In this document: one piece after another, positions 52,485 to 62,556 of the stretch
How positions within the stretch are numbered: the first letter of the stretch is position 1
Layout of the letters: every line of letters begins with the position of its first letter
NCBI RefSeq assembly: GCF_020400825.1
Contig: NZ_JAINVH010000005.1
Location: 124,001-188,000 of the forward strand
Length of the DNA: 64,000 nt
From: Streptomyces sp. HPF1205
GTDB lineage: Bacteria; Actinomycetota; Actinomycetes; Streptomycetales; Streptomycetaceae
Direction: 5' to 3'
The notes under the pieces: generated by a model
What the model was told of the DNA's origin: nothing
The model's database searches: none
What the model saw: the letters and a program-made list of their open reading frames with translations, nothing else
Program-made: the position numbers and the translations under genes

Positions 52485-53108
52485 GTGTACCGCTGGGAGA
52501 TCACCCGGGCCGCACTGGCCCAGCGGGTATTCGCCACCATCCGCACGCAGAGCTACGACCAGGCGGCGGCCACCGCCGACACCCTGCTGTCGGCCGGGCT
52601 GACCACCCTGGAGATCTCGCTCACCACGCCGTTCGCCCTGGAGGCGGTCACCACCCTGGTCCGCGAGGTGGGCGACGACGCGGTGATCGGCGCCGGAACC
52701 GTACTCGACGGCGTCTCCGCGCGGCTGGCCATCGAGGCCGGGGCGCGGTTCCTGCTCTCGCCCAATCTCGACGAGCAGGTGCTGCGCACCGGCCACCGCT
52801 ACGGCGTCCCCGTCTTCCCCGGCGTCGCCACCCCGACCGAGGCCGTGCGCGCCATGGAGCTGGGGGCGGACGCGCTGACCCTCTACCCGGCCACCGCGTA
52901 CACCCCCGGCTGGGTCGCCGACGTCAAGGCGATAATCCCGCAGGCCGCGATGCTGCCCATGGGCGGCATCACGCTGTCCGCCGCAGCCGACTGGGTCGCC
53001 GCGGGCGCCGTCGCGGTGGGCATGGGCTCCGCGCTCACCGACGGCGACCGGGAAACCGTCACCAAGCGGCTCACCGAACTCCTGGACCGGCTTGCGGACA
53101 GCGACTGA
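52485..53108 (+). CDS. KDPG/KHG aldolase-like protein lacking the Schiff-base lysine
   Basis: The 207-residue protein has the class I KDPG aldolase TIM-barrel pattern: GLTTLEISLTTPFALEAVTT with the catalytic-type Glu, VIGAGTVLDG, ARFLLSPNLDEQVLR, GVPVFPGVATPTEAVRAMEL and LPMGGITLSAAADWVAAGAV. Where active enzymes have a Lys before the F/Y-P-A turn (as in LKFFPA), this protein has Thr132 (LTLYPA). Schiff-base chemistry there is therefore not possible, and another reaction or a binding role must be considered. GTG 52485 follows GGAAGG by about 12 nt, a weak site. Confidence 0.82.
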   Translation: MYRWEITRAALAQRVFATIRTQSYDQAAATADTLLSAGLTTLEISLTTPFALEAVTTLVREVGDDAVIGAGTVLDGVSARLAIEAGARFLLSPNLDEQVLRTGHRYGVPVFPGVATPTEAVRAMELGADALTLYPATAYTPGWVADVKAIIPQAAMLPMGGITLSAAADWVAAGAVAVGMGSALTDGDRETVTKRLTELLDRLADSD

Positions 53109-53335
53109 ACGCGCAGCGGCCGGACGGCCGGACGGGCCCGGGGCGTCGGCCCGCCGTGAAGCCCCGGCATCCACCGGCCGCCGGTGGCCGTCCGGCCGGT
53201 CCGGCGCGTGGTCGGCGCGTGTCGGCGCGGGTCCGGGCGCCCAATAGACTGCGGGCCGGGGGATCGCACCCTCGCAGCCCCCCGAAGTCCCCCCAAGTCC
53301 CCTCGAAGTCCCCTCGAAGACCCCGCGGAGGAACC

Positions 53336-54568
53336 GTGATCGTGGCCGTCCCCGGCTCGAAGTCCGTGACAGCCCGAGCGCTCTTCCTCGCGGCGGCCGC
53401 CAAGGGCACCACCGTTCTGCGCGACCCCCTGCTCTCGGACGACACCGACGGCTTCGCGCAGGCCCTGCACACCCTCGGCTACACCGTCGAGCGGACCGCG
53501 GACACCTGGACGATCGAGGGCCGCCCCGAAGGGCCCGCGCACCGCCACGCCGAGGTCTACTGCCGCGACGCCGCCACCGCCGCCCGCTTCCTGCCCGCCC
53601 TGGCCGCCGCCGGCACCGGCACCTTCCGCTTCGACGCCTCGGAGCAGATGCGCGCCCGCCCGGTCGGCCCGCTCGGCGAGGCGCTGCGCGCGCTGGGCGT
53701 CGACCTGACCTACGAGGGTGCGCCGGGCCACCTGCCCCTGACGGTCCGGGCGAACCGCATCCAAGGCGGCGCGATCGACCTCGACGCGGGCCTGTCCTCG
53801 CAGTTCCTCACCGCGCTGCTGCTGGCCGGCCCGCTGACCGCCGAGGGCCTGCGGATCCGCGTCACGGGCATCGTCTCCGTGCCCTACGTCGAGATCACCC
53901 TCGCGATGATGCGCCGCTTCGGGGCGCAGGTGTTCCGCGACGGCGACACCTTCACCGTGCCGCCGGGCGGCTACACCGCCACCGACTACCCGATCGAACC
54001 CGACGCCTCCACCGCGAGCTACTTCTTCGCCGCGGCCGCCCTCACCGGGCGCACCGCCACCGTCCCGGGCCTGGGCGCGGGGGCGTTGCAGGGCGACCTC
54101 GCGTTCGTCGACGTGCTGCGCCGCATGGGCGCCGAGGTGACGACGACCGGGGAGTCCACCACGGTGACCGGCACCGGCCGCCTGTCGGGCGTCACCGTGA
54201 ACATGCGCGACATCTCCGACACGATGCCGACGCTGGCGGCCATCGCCCCCTTCGCCGACGGCCCCGTCCGCATCGAGGACGTCTACAACACCCGCGTCAA
54301 GGAGTGCGACCGCCTGGAGGCATGCGCGGCGAACCTCCGCCGCCAGGGCATCCGTGTCGAGACCGGCCGCGACTGGATCGAGGTCCACCCCGGCACCCCG
54401 GCCCCCGTGGAGATCGCCTGCCACCGCGACCACCGCATCGCGATGAGCTTCTCCGTCGCCGCCCTGCGCACTCCGGGGACGACCCTGGACGACCCGTCGT
54501 GCGTCAAGAAGACCTTCCCCGGCTTCCACGAGTTCTTCGCCGGCGTACGGGCGCGCTGGGGGGTCTGA
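53336..54568 (+). CDS. aroA: EPSP synthase homologue (3-phosphoshikimate 1-carboxyvinyltransferase)
   Basis: The 410-residue protein carries the full EPSP-synthase set: PGSKSVTARALFLAAAAKG with the substrate-binding Lys and Ser, SDDTDGF, LSSQFLTALLLAGPL, PIEPDASTASYFFAAAAL, DISDTMPTLAAIAPFADGPV, RVKECDRLEACA and CHRDHRIAMSFSVAAL. It would join shikimate-3-phosphate and phosphoenolpyruvate. Whether it is the housekeeping copy or a second one cannot be told here; no other shikimate gene is near. GTG 53336 has GGAGGAA just upstream. About 50 bases of CCCCTCGAAGTC-type repeats precede it. Confidence 0.9.
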   Translation: MIVAVPGSKSVTARALFLAAAAKGTTVLRDPLLSDDTDGFAQALHTLGYTVERTADTWTIEGRPEGPAHRHAEVYCRDAATAARFLPALAAAGTGTFRFDASEQMRARPVGPLGEALRALGVDLTYEGAPGHLPLTVRANRIQGGAIDLDAGLSSQFLTALLLAGPLTAEGLRIRVTGIVSVPYVEITLAMMRRFGAQVFRDGDTFTVPPGGYTATDYPIEPDASTASYFFAAAALTGRTATVPGLGAGALQGDLAFVDVLRRMGAEVTTTGESTTVTGTGRLSGVTVNMRDISDTMPTLAAIAPFADGPVRIEDVYNTRVKECDRLEACAANLRRQGIRVETGRDWIEVHPGTPAPVEIACHRDHRIAMSFSVAALRTPGTTLDDPSCVKKTFPGFHEFFAGVRARWGV

Positions 54569-54682
54569 CCGGGTGAGCCGCGGCGCGCGACGGAGTGACA
54601 TCGGGCGCGCCGCATCGTTTCGCCCGGTTCGTCCGGTCCTAGGGTGACGCCCGTTCACCTTCCCGGACGTGAGAGGGACCCC

Positions 54683-55036
54683 GTGCGCTTCCGTCACACC
54701 GCCGTCGCCGCCGCGTGCGCGCTCGCCGCCGTACTCGTCCTGCCCGGATCCGCGCGCGCCGCGGACGGCACGTTCTCCTACTCCTGGACCGGTCTCGACG
54801 GCACCCCGCACACCTCGGCGCTCACCGACCCGCCGAGCCATGTGTGCCTCACCCTCCCCGAGGTCGCCGACCCCAGTGCGAGCGGACCGGCCGACACGCC
54901 CCGCAACGACACCGGGGCCACGGCGACCGTCTTCACCGACCCCGACTGCCAGGGCGCGTACTTCACCCTGCGGCCGGACGGCGGCCACGCCTCGGCCCGG
55001 CTGAAGCTCCGCTCGGTGGTCTTCTCCGAGTCCTGA
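54683..55036 (+). CDS. Small secreted protein
   Basis: The 117-residue product starts at GTG 54683 with RFRHTAVAAACALAAVLVLP, a Sec signal peptide with a likely cleavage after SARAAD. The mature part of about 85 residues has two Cys residues (SHVCLTL and DPDCQGA) that could form one disulfide, and a compact pattern of strands. It resembles other short streptomycete exported proteins without known function. GAGAGGGA precedes the start. Confidence 0.8.
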   Translation: MRFRHTAVAAACALAAVLVLPGSARAADGTFSYSWTGLDGTPHTSALTDPPSHVCLTLPEVADPSASGPADTPRNDTGATATVFTDPDCQGAYFTLRPDGGHASARLKLRSVVFSES

Positions 55037-55053
55037 CGGGGCATACGGGGCGG

Positions 55054-55842
55054 CTACGGGGCGCCGAGCGGCGCGACGACCGGTTCGCGCTCCAGCGTGA
55101 TCCCGAAGTGCTCGCGGTAGGCGGCCAGCACCTCGCCGCCGTCGCGCAGGTCGTACTCCTCGCGCCGCTCGTCCTCGGTCAGCACCAGCTTCCGCCCGCT
55201 GAGCGTCACCCGGCCCCGCCCGGTGAGGAGGGAGCACACGAGCGACTGCCTGAAGTGCGACTTCGGCGAGGTCCGCTGCCACCAGCAGGTCGCCTCGAAG
55301 TCGGACAGCCGCCGCGGCCTGGTATCCAGGAGGTACTGCGGCCGGCCGTCCCTGAGCACCCGCAGGTCGCCCTCGGCGGTCTCATCCAGCCGGAACACCC
55401 CACCCGGATCGCGCTGGTCGGCACGCGAATCCAGGCGCAGCGGGTAGTGCGCGTGGCGGCCGAACCCCACGTCCGCCAGCCACGGCCCACTGCCGTCCGC
55501 CGCCTCCACCCGCAGGGCCAGGTGGTCGTACGGCGGCCCCGGCCGCCCGCCGTCGCCGTACACCCGCGCCGCCAGCAGCGTCACCCGGTACCCCAGGGCG
55601 CCGAGCAGTTCGGCGAAGGCGCCGTTGAGCTCGTAGCAGAAGCCGCCGCGGCCGCCGATGATCTTCTCGGCGAGCGCGGAGGCGTCCAGGGCGATGTCCT
55701 GACCGAGGTGGATCGACAGGTTCTCGAACGGTACGGCGAGCTGGTGGCGCAGGTGCAGGTCGCGCAGCGCGGCCGCGTCGGCGGCGGCGGGCCGTGCGGC
55801 CCCTGTGCGGTCGAGGTAGGCGTCGACGAGGTGAGAGTCCAT
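55054..55842 (-). CDS. nat: Arylamine N-acetyltransferase
   Basis: The 262-residue enzyme transfers acetyl from acetyl-CoA to arylamines or, in biosynthetic relatives, releases amides. The Cys-His-Asp triad is visible: RGGFCYELNGAFAELLGALG near 64-83, YDHLALRVE near 105 and WLADVGFG near 121. Its N-terminal helix bundle (LVDAYLDRTG, HLRHQLAVPFENLSIHLG) is normal. It converges on the small secreted-protein gene with 17 bp between stops. Its substrate is unknown. Confidence 0.93.
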   Translation of the reverse strand: MDSHLVDAYLDRTGAARPAAADAAALRDLHLRHQLAVPFENLSIHLGQDIALDASALAEKIIGGRGGFCYELNGAFAELLGALGYRVTLLAARVYGDGGRPGPPYDHLALRVEAADGSGPWLADVGFGRHAHYPLRLDSRADQRDPGGVFRLDETAEGDLRVLRDGRPQYLLDTRPRRLSDFEATCWWQRTSPKSHFRQSLVCSLLTGRGRVTLSGRKLVLTEDERREEYDLRDGGEVLAAYREHFGITLEREPVVAPLGAP

Positions 55843-56255
55843 GCCTCTCTTTATCGCCGACCGGCGGGCCCGCTGTCATCGGTCCCCGGTCCGGTACCGG
55901 TCCTGGTCCGCAAGTCCCCCTCCCGGCCGGCCGCGAGCGGGGGGCGAATCCGTCCCGGGTCCCTTTCGCCGGAGGCGATTCGATGCCGCGGAAGGCGCCC
56001 GGTGAACGGCGTTCCCGTCGCCTGCCCGGTGCGTCCCCGGCGCCGTGGGAAAAAGCCCCGCCCGCGCGCCCGGACAAGCCCCCGGCACGGCCCGCGGGGC
56101 CGCCTGTGCCCGCCCCGCGCCGCGCCGCCCTCCGTCCCCGTGGACGCGGTCCCGCCGGCCCCGCACGCGCCCGCACCGGCCCGCCACGCGAACGCCTTGA
56201 CCTGGGCTTTCGAGTACCGCGCGGCTACTCTCGCCCGCATCGGGAAGGGGGCCGG
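55843..56255. other. 413-bp region without a supportable gene
   Basis: The stretch between the divergent acetyltransferase and methyltransferase genes is Pro/Arg-coding-like in all frames, but no frame has a convincing start or family match. Promoters for both genes must lie here; I could not single out -10/-35 elements. Confidence 0.5.
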
Positions 56256-57032
56256 ATGGACCGGAGCATCCGCACGGTGGACGACGTGCTCAAGCTGCTG
56301 GACGGGTTGTTCGTGCCCGGGGCCGACCGCTGGACGGCGGCCGCGGGCGCGTGGTGGGACGGGTTCTACGCCGACCGGGACCGGCCCGTGCCCTTCTTCG
56401 TCCGCAAGCCCGACGAGAGCCTGGTGTCGTACCTGGACCGGGGCCTGGTCCCGCGCGGCGGCCGGGCGCTCGACCTCGGCTGCGGGCCCGGCCGCAACGC
56501 CCTCCACCTGGCTTCGCTCGGCTTCCGGGTCGACGGCGTGGACCTGTCCCCGGCGGCCGTCGCGTGGGCCCGCGAACAGGCCCGCGACGGCGCTCCCGGT
56601 ATCGCCGACCGGATCCGCTTCGACTGCGGGGACGCCTTCGGCCCGCAGGGCGCGGAGCTGACGGGGCCCTACGACCTGGTCGTGGACTCCGGCTGCTTCC
56701 ACCACCTGCCGCCGCACCGCCGGATCAGCTATCTGGCGCTCCTGGAACGGGTCCTCGCCCCCGGTGGCCGTTACGCGCTCACCTGCTTCGCGGCCGGCGC
56801 CATGGGATCCGAGCGGTCCGACGCCGACTTCTACCGCGACACCGCGGGCAGCTCCGGTGGCCGCCGCCTCGACGGCGGTCTCGCCTACACCCCGGAGTCC
56901 CTGCGCCGGATCTTCGCCGGCCTCACCGAGGTCGAACTGCGCCGGATGCGCGACGAGCCGCCGCACTCCCCGTACTTCGGCGAACCCTTCCTGTGGACGG
57001 CCCTGTTCCGTCGGCCGCTCACCCCTTCGTGA
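56256..57032 (+). CDS. SAM-dependent class I methyltransferase
   Basis: The 258-residue protein has the Rossmann methyltransferase order: GRALDLGCGPGRNALHLASLG near 68-88 binds SAM, VDGVDLSPAAV supplies the ribose-binding Asp, FDCGDAF the next acidic loop and YDLVVDSGCFHHLPPH motif post I. It resembles thiopurine S-methyltransferase/UbiE-like small-molecule enzymes. ATG 56256 follows GAAGGGGG. No biosynthetic partner is adjacent, so its substrate is open. Confidence 0.88.
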   Translation: MDRSIRTVDDVLKLLDGLFVPGADRWTAAAGAWWDGFYADRDRPVPFFVRKPDESLVSYLDRGLVPRGGRALDLGCGPGRNALHLASLGFRVDGVDLSPAAVAWAREQARDGAPGIADRIRFDCGDAFGPQGAELTGPYDLVVDSGCFHHLPPHRRISYLALLERVLAPGGRYALTCFAAGAMGSERSDADFYRDTAGSSGGRRLDGGLAYTPESLRRIFAGLTEVELRRMRDEPPHSPYFGEPFLWTALFRRPLTPS

Positions 57033-57116
57033 CCGGCGCCGTGAGGCGGAGCGTCCCGCCCGGGCCCGGTCGGGGCCGCAACCCGTGGGTCGGGGCGCAA
57101 CCCGTGCGCGGCCCGG

Positions 57117-58139
57117 TCACGCGAGCACTTCCCGTACCCCCGCGGTGAGCGCCACCTCGTCCACCCGCACCGGCCGCCGCTCCCGCAGGGAGATCTCGCA
57201 CGCCTCGGCCACGAGCATGGCCCGCAGCCCCTCCCGGCCCTCGCAGGGGTTGGGCTGCGCGCCTTGGACGACGCGCAGGAACGCGGCGAGCTCGGCCCGG
57301 TAGGCGGCGGCGAAACGGTCGAGGGAGCCCGGCCAGGGCGCCCGCCGCGGTTGCGCTTCGGCCTCCAGCGGCGTCAGCGGAGTGCGCGACCCCAGCCCGA
57401 CGGCGAACTGGTCCTGGGTGCCGGCCAGCTCCATGCGCACGTCGTAACCCGCCGCGTGGTACCGGGTGGCCGTCGCCGTGGCCAGTACCCCGCTGTCCAG
57501 GGTGAGCACGGCCGCCGCGGTGTCGGCGTCGCCCGCGTCGAGCAGGACCGCCGAGCCGACGTTCGCGCCGAGCGCGTGGACCTCGGCGATCTCCTCGCCG
57601 GTCACCCAGCGCAGCGCGTCGAAGTCGTGGATGAGGCAGTCGCGGTACAGCCCGCCGGAGAGCGGTACGGAGGCCGGCGGCGGGGGAGCGGGATCGGAGC
57701 CGACCATGCGGACGGTGTGCAGGCGGCCCGCCCCGCCCTCGCGCAGCACCCGGCGGGCGGCCCCGTACCCCTCGTCGAAGCGGCGCTGGAAACCGACCTG
57801 CAGCAGGCCGCCCGCGCCGGCGACGGCGGCGAGCGCGGCGACCGCGGCCGCCAGGTCCAGCGCGGGCGGCGTCTCGCAGAACGCCGGGATCCCCAGCCGG
57901 GCCGCCTTGGCGACCAGGCCCGGGTGCGCGGCGGTGGCCGAGGCGATCACCACCGCGTCGGGGCGGCTGCGGAACAAGGCGTCCACGGATGTGGCGGCGG
58001 CCCCGTGCGCGACCGCCACCTTCCGCGCCCGTACCGGATCGGCGTCCGCCACGACCAGCGAGGCGACGTCGTCGTGCACGGCCAGCGTCGCGGCGTGGAA
58101 GGCCCCGATCCGGCCGGCGCCGATGATTCCGATCCGCAT
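57117..58139 (-). CDS. Gfo/Idh/MocA family oxidoreductase with ETP in place of EKP
   Basis: The 340-residue protein is an NAD(P)-dependent sugar or inositol dehydrogenase homologue. IGIIGAGRIGAFHAATLAVH is the cofactor-binding start, VVIASATAAHPGLV the second Rossmann segment, and YRDCLIHDFDALRWVTGE the DxxxH-type active-site helix. The conserved EKP triplet reads CETPPALD near residue 88, so the Lys normally engaged in catalysis is replaced by Thr. It is divergent from a ribose-type ABC importer operon with a ROK kinase, which suggests a shared sugar or cyclitol. Altered catalysis or an unusual substrate is possible. Confidence 0.88.
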   Translation of the reverse strand: MRIGIIGAGRIGAFHAATLAVHDDVASLVVADADPVRARKVAVAHGAAATSVDALFRSRPDAVVIASATAAHPGLVAKAARLGIPAFCETPPALDLAAAVAALAAVAGAGGLLQVGFQRRFDEGYGAARRVLREGGAGRLHTVRMVGSDPAPPPPASVPLSGGLYRDCLIHDFDALRWVTGEEIAEVHALGANVGSAVLLDAGDADTAAAVLTLDSGVLATATATRYHAAGYDVRMELAGTQDQFAVGLGSRTPLTPLEAEAQPRRAPWPGSLDRFAAAYRAELAAFLRVVQGAQPNPCEGREGLRAMLVAEACEISLRERRPVRVDEVALTAGVREVLA

Positions 58140-58473
58140 GCCTGCTCCTGCCCCTTCGCCGGGAGGTGACGCGACGGGCGCGCTCTCCCAACCTCCCGCG
58201 CGGCCCGCCACCGTGTCAAAGAATGTCCGGACATACGGACGTCCCGTCATTCTGCCCTGCCGAGGCGTGGTGCGGGCGCCTTCCCGGGGCGCGATGCCGG
58301 CGCCTTCCCGAGGCGTCCGCCGGGCACCCTCACCGCTCCCGCGGCCGGCGGGACCGGTGAGGGGGTGCTCGACCCCTTGACGGATACTTGGGGCCGCCGG
58401 GAAGGTCACTCGCAGCATCAGGCAGCACACCGTTCCCGGACGCAACACGAACAGCACGGAAAGGCGGGGCCAC
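58140..58473. promoter_or_regulatory. Divergent promoter region of the oxidoreductase and sugar importer
   Basis: This 334-bp gap has no gene. TGTCCGGACA (58224-58233) is a perfect palindrome and is followed at once by GGACGTCC (58237-58244), another one. Together they look like an operator. Two copies of GGCGCCTTCCCG lie near 58275 and 58299. The regulator is not encoded next to it. Confidence 0.55.
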
Positions 58474-59526
58474 GTGGCGAGGGCAGCAGCGAGCAGATCC
58501 GGTGGTGGCGGACCATGGGGCACGCGCGGGTTCGGCCGCGTACTCGGCGCACTGCTCGCGGCCGTGCTCGGCGCGGCCTTCCTGGCCGGCTGCAGCAGCA
58601 CAGGCGGCAAGCGGGCCGAGGACCGGGCCAAGCGGCTCGCGGCCAACGGCTCCGCGGTGAACACCCCGCACTGGACCTTCGCGATGGTCACCCACTCCGG
58701 CGCCGGCGACACCTTCTGGGACATCGTGCAGAGCGGCGCCAAGCAGGCCGCGGCCAAGGACAACATCAAGTTCGTGTACTCCAACAGCGACCAGGGCGAC
58801 CGGCAGGCGCAACTGGTGCAGGCCGCCATCGACCAGCACGTGGACGGCCTGATCGTCACGCTCGCCAAACCCGACGCCATGAAGGCCGCGGTCGCCCGCG
58901 CCGAGAAGGCCGGCATCCCGGTCATCACCATCAACTCCGGCTCCGAGCAGTCCAAGGAGTTCGGCGCGCTGAGTCACATCGGCCAGGACGAGTCGATCGC
59001 CGGCAAGGCCGTCGGCGACGAGCTGAACAAGCGCGGCAGGAAGCACGTGCTGTGCGTGCTCCACGAGCAGGGCAACGTCGGCCACGAGCAGCGCTGCGCC
59101 GGAGTGAAGTCCACCTTCACCGGCACCACGGACAAGCTCTACGTCAACGGCACCAACATGCCGTCCGTCGAGTCCGACATCCAGGCCAAGCTCCAGGCCG
59201 ACAAGTCCATCGACGCCGTCGTCACCCTCGGCGCGCCCTTCGCCGACACCGCCGTCAAGGCCAAGCGGCAGGCGGGCTCGGGCGCCGAGATCGACACCTT
59301 CGACCTCAACGGCCAGGTCGCGACCTCCCTGAAGGACGGCCGCCTGGGCTTCGCCGTCGACCAGCAGCCCTACCTGCAGGGGTACGAGGCGGTCGACCTG
59401 CTGTGGCTCTACCGCTACAACGGCGACGCCCTGGGTGGCGGCCAGCCGGTCCTCACCGGGCCGCAGATCGTCACCAAGGACGACGCCGACGCCCTGCTGT
59501 CGTACACCGACCGGGGGACCCGATGA
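58474..59526 (+). CDS. Ribose-type sugar-binding lipoprotein
   Basis: The 350-residue protein has a basic N-terminus, a hydrophobic segment and lipobox FLAGCSS (Cys about 41). The mature part is a periplasmic-binding-protein type 1 fold (RbsB-like): [50 protein letters not shown], then [11 protein letters not shown] and [20 protein letters not shown]. It captures a sugar for the importer encoded next, with which it overlaps by ATGA. GTG 58474 is used; a shorter N-terminus is possible. Confidence 0.92.
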   Translation: MARAAASRSGGGGPWGTRGFGRVLGALLAAVLGAAFLAGCSSTGGKRAEDRAKRLAANGSAVNTPHWTFAMVTHSGAGDTFWDIVQSGAKQAAAKDNIKFVYSNSDQGDRQAQLVQAAIDQHVDGLIVTLAKPDAMKAAVARAEKAGIPVITINSGSEQSKEFGALSHIGQDESIAGKAVGDELNKRGRKHVLCVLHEQGNVGHEQRCAGVKSTFTGTTDKLYVNGTNMPSVESDIQAKLQADKSIDAVVTLGAPFADTAVKAKRQAGSGAEIDTFDLNGQVATSLKDGRLGFAVDQQPYLQGYEAVDLLWLYRYNGDALGGGQPVLTGPQIVTKDDADALLSYTDRGTR

Positions 59527-60566
59527 GCGCCCTCACCGCCCCGGGCGCCCCCGACGAGCGGCTGGCCCCGCGGTCCCTGGCCGCGCGGCTGCTGGGCCGG
59601 CCGGAACTCGGCGCGGTCGTCGGCGCCGCGGCCGTCTTCGTCTTCTTCTCCTTCTTCGCCGACTCCTTCCTCCAGGCGTCCAGCTTCGGCACGGTGCTGT
59701 ACACCTCCTCGACCATCGGAATCATGGCCGTCCCGGTGGCACTGCTGATGATCGGCGGCGAGTTCGACCTGTCGGCCGGCGTGATGGTGACCACTTCGGC
59801 GCTGATCTCCTCGATGTTCAGCTACCAGATGACGGCGAACACCTGGGTGGGCGTCGGCGTCTCGCTGCTGGTCACCCTCGCGCTCGGCGCCTTCAACGGC
59901 GTCCTGCTGGTGCGCACCGGACTGCCCAGCTTCATCATCACGCTGGGCACCTTCCTGATGCTCTCCGGACTCAACCTGGGCCTGACCAAACTGATCAGCG
60001 GCACGGTGTCCACCAAGCACATCGGCGACATGCAGGGCTTCCCGGCGTGCCGCGACCTGTTCGCCTCGCACTGGACGGTCGGCTCGGCCGACCTCCAGGT
60101 CACCATCCTGTGGTGGATCGGCCTGGTCGTGGTCGCCACCTGGGTGCTGCTGCGCACCAGGGCCGGCAACTGGATCTTCGCGGCCGGCGGCAACGCGGAG
60201 GCGGCCCGCGCCGTCGGCGTCCCGGTGGCCCGCACCAAGGTCGGCCTCTACATGGCGGTCGCCTTCTGCGCCTGGATATCCGGACAGCACCTGCTGTTCT
60301 CGTTCGACACCGTCCAGTCCGGCGAGGGCGTCGGCAACGAGTTCCTCTACATCATCGCCGCGGTGATCGGCGGCTGCCTGATGACCGGCGGCTACGGCAG
60401 CGCCATCGGCGCCGCGGTCGGCGCGTTCATCTTCGGCATGACCAGCAACGGCATCGTGTACGCGCAGTGGAACCCCGACTGGTTCAAGTTCTTCCTGGGC
60501 GCGATGCTGCTGCTCGCCACCCTGCTCAACGCATTCGTACGGCACCGGGCGGAGGCCGGCCGATGA
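59523..60566 (+). CDS. Ribose-type ABC transporter permease
   Basis: The 347-residue membrane protein follows the RbsC/BPD_transp_2 pattern: [60 protein letters not shown] with the ATPase-coupling segment, and [20 protein letters not shown]. It has eight to ten hydrophobic spans and would act as a homodimer. It is coupled to both neighbours by ATGA overlaps. Confidence 0.94.
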   Translation: MSALTAPGAPDERLAPRSLAARLLGRPELGAVVGAAAVFVFFSFFADSFLQASSFGTVLYTSSTIGIMAVPVALLMIGGEFDLSAGVMVTTSALISSMFSYQMTANTWVGVGVSLLVTLALGAFNGVLLVRTGLPSFIITLGTFLMLSGLNLGLTKLISGTVSTKHIGDMQGFPACRDLFASHWTVGSADLQVTILWWIGLVVVATWVLLRTRAGNWIFAAGGNAEAARAVGVPVARTKVGLYMAVAFCAWISGQHLLFSFDTVQSGEGVGNEFLYIIAAVIGGCLMTGGYGSAIGAAVGAFIFGMTSNGIVYAQWNPDWFKFFLGAMLLLATLLNAFVRHRAEAGR

Positions 60567-61399
60567 CCAGCACCGACCGCGTCCCGCTCGTCGCCCTCAC
60601 CGACGTGTCGAAGTCCTACGGGAACGTCCGCGCGCTGCGGGGCGTCTCACTGGAAGTGCACGCCGGAGAGATCACCTGCGTCCTGGGCGACAACGGAGCG
60701 GGCAAGTCCACCCTCATCAAGATCATCGCGGGGGTGCACCCGCACGACTCCGGCACGTACACCGTCGACGGCACGCAGGTACGGCACGCCTCGCCGCGCG
60801 AGGCCCTCGACCGCGGCATCGCCACGGTCTACCAGGACCTGGCCGTGGTGCCGCTGATGCCGGTGTGGCGCAACTTCTTCCTCGGCTCCGAACCGACCAG
60901 GGGCCGCGGCCCGCTGCGCCGCCTCGACGTGGCCACGATGCGCGCCACCACCCGCGAGGCGCTGCTGCGGATGGGCATCGACCTGCGTGACGTCGACCAG
61001 CCGATCGGCACCCTGTCCGGCGGCGAGCGGCAGTGCGTGGCCATCGCCCGCGCCGTGCACTTCGGCGCCAAGGTGCTGGTGCTCGACGAGCCGACGGCCG
61101 CGCTCGGCGTCAAGCAGTCCGGGATGGTGCTGCGCTACGTGGCAGCCGCCCGCGACGCCGGCCTCGGCGTCGTGCTGATCACGCACAACCCGCACCACGC
61201 CCATCTGGTCGGCGACCGTTTCGTGATGCTCAAACGCGGCACCATGGCGGGCAGCCACCTGAAGAAGGACATTACGCTGGACGCGCTGACCCGGGAAATG
61301 GCCGGGGGCAGCGAGCTGGACGAACTGACCCATGAGCTGAGCCGCACACCGGCCGCCACCGGACCCGTGGCCGCCACCGACCCGGAGAACTCCGCTTGA
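60563..61399 (+). CDS. Sugar ABC transporter ATP-binding protein
   Basis: The 278-residue ATPase has Walker [10 protein letters not shown] near 41, Q-loop VYQDLAVVP, signature [20 protein letters not shown] near 151 and Walker [13 protein letters not shown] near 171. Unlike classical RbsA it has a single nucleotide-binding domain, so it must dimerise, as in FrcA-type systems. It lies between the permease and the ROK kinase genes with overlaps on both sides. Confidence 0.93.
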   Translation: MTSTDRVPLVALTDVSKSYGNVRALRGVSLEVHAGEITCVLGDNGAGKSTLIKIIAGVHPHDSGTYTVDGTQVRHASPREALDRGIATVYQDLAVVPLMPVWRNFFLGSEPTRGRGPLRRLDVATMRATTREALLRMGIDLRDVDQPIGTLSGGERQCVAIARAVHFGAKVLVLDEPTAALGVKQSGMVLRYVAAARDAGLGVVLITHNPHHAHLVGDRFVMLKRGTMAGSHLKKDITLDALTREMAGGSELDELTHELSRTPAATGPVAATDPENSA

Positions 61400-62556
61400 G
61401 TGCCAATCGTGAACGTGTGTACCGCGGCAGCGGCGCCGCCCGGGCCACGGTGTGGCGAAACTTCAACGTCGCCGCGGCCACCGACAGGCGCGAGCGCCGC
61501 TCGCACCTGAGCGCGCCGCGCGTGCCCACCGTCGGCATCGACATCGGCGGCACCAAGGTGATGGCCGGGGTCGTCGACGCCGACGGCAACATCCTGGAGC
61601 AGCTGCGCACCGAGACGCCCGACAAGTCCAAGAGCCCCAAGGTCGTCGAGGACACCATCGTCGAACTCGTGCTTGACCTGTCCGAGCGGCACGACGTGCA
61701 CGCGGTCGGCATCGGCGCCGCCGGCTGGGTGGACGCCGACCGCTCCAGGGTGCTGTTCGCGCCGCACCTGGCCTGGCGGGACGAGCCGCTGCGCGACCGG
61801 CTGGCCGAGCGGCTGCTGGTCCCGGTCATGGTCGACAACGACGCGAACACCGCCGCCTGGGCCGAGTGGCGCTTCGGCGCGGCCCGCGGCGAGCCCGACC
61901 TGGTGATGATCACCCTCGGCACCGGCATCGGCGGCGCCATCCTGGAGGACGGCCGGGTCAAGCGGGGCCGCTACGGGGTGGCGGGCGAGTTCGGCCACAT
62001 GCAGGTGGTGCCCGGCGGCCACCGCTGCCCCTGCGGCAACCGCGGCTGCTGGGAGCAGTACAGCTCGGGCAACGCCCTGGTGCGCGAGGCACGCGAACTG
62101 GCCGCCGCCGACTCCCCGGTCGCGTACGGGATCATCGAACGGGTCGGCGGCAACGTCCGCGAGATCACCGGCCCGATGATCACCGAGCTGGCCCGGCAGG
62201 GCGACGCGATGTGCGTCGAGCTGTTCCAGGACATCGGCCAGTGGCTCGGCGTCGGCATCGCCAACCTGGCAGCCGCCCTCGACCCGAGCTGCTTCGTCAT
62301 CGGGGGCGGCGTCAGCGCCGCGGACGACCTGCTGATCACCCCGGCCAGGGACGCCTTCCGGCGCACCCTCACCGGCCGCGGCTACCGGCCCGAGGCGCGG
62401 ATCGTCAAGGCCGAACTGGGCCCCGAGGCCGGCATGGTGGGCGCCGCGGACCTGGCCCGGCTGGTCGCCCGCCGGTTCCGCCGCGCCAACCGCCGCCGCG
62501 TCGAGCGGTACGAGCGCTACGGCTGGGCCTACGGCCGGCAGGCGGCCGGCCAGTGA
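61396..62556 (+). CDS. ROK family sugar kinase (glucokinase-like)
   Basis: The 386-residue kinase would phosphorylate the imported sugar. [20 protein letters not shown] (about 45-64) is the phosphate-binding start, GIGAAGWVD and [13 protein letters not shown] hold the catalytic Asp, [14 protein letters not shown] the ATP-binding loop and [15 protein letters not shown] the zinc-binding ROK motif with its Cys residues. About 44 unstructured residues precede the kinase and contain no helix-turn-helix, so it is an enzyme rather than a repressor. The start is TTG 61396 in a TTGA overlap; a later start is possible. Confidence 0.92.
   Translation: MSANRERVYRGSGAARATVWRNFNVAAATDRRERRSHLSAPRVPTVGIDIGGTKVMAGVVDADGNILEQLRTETPDKSKSPKVVEDTIVELVLDLSERHDVHAVGIGAAGWVDADRSRVLFAPHLAWRDEPLRDRLAERLLVPVMVDNDANTAAWAEWRFGAARGEPDLVMITLGTGIGGAILEDGRVKRGRYGVAGEFGHMQVVPGGHRCPCGNRGCWEQYSSGNALVREARELAAADSPVAYGIIERVGGNVREITGPMITELARQGDAMCVELFQDIGQWLGVGIANLAAALDPSCFVIGGGVSAADDLLITPARDAFRRTLTGRGYRPEARIVKAELGPEAGMVGAADLARLVARRFRRANRRRVERYERYGWAYGRQAAGQ

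Noticed and set aside
61396..62556. ROK transcriptional repressor of the ribose-type operon
   Set aside because: The N-terminal 44 residues contain no helix-turn-helix, and the kinase residues are complete.
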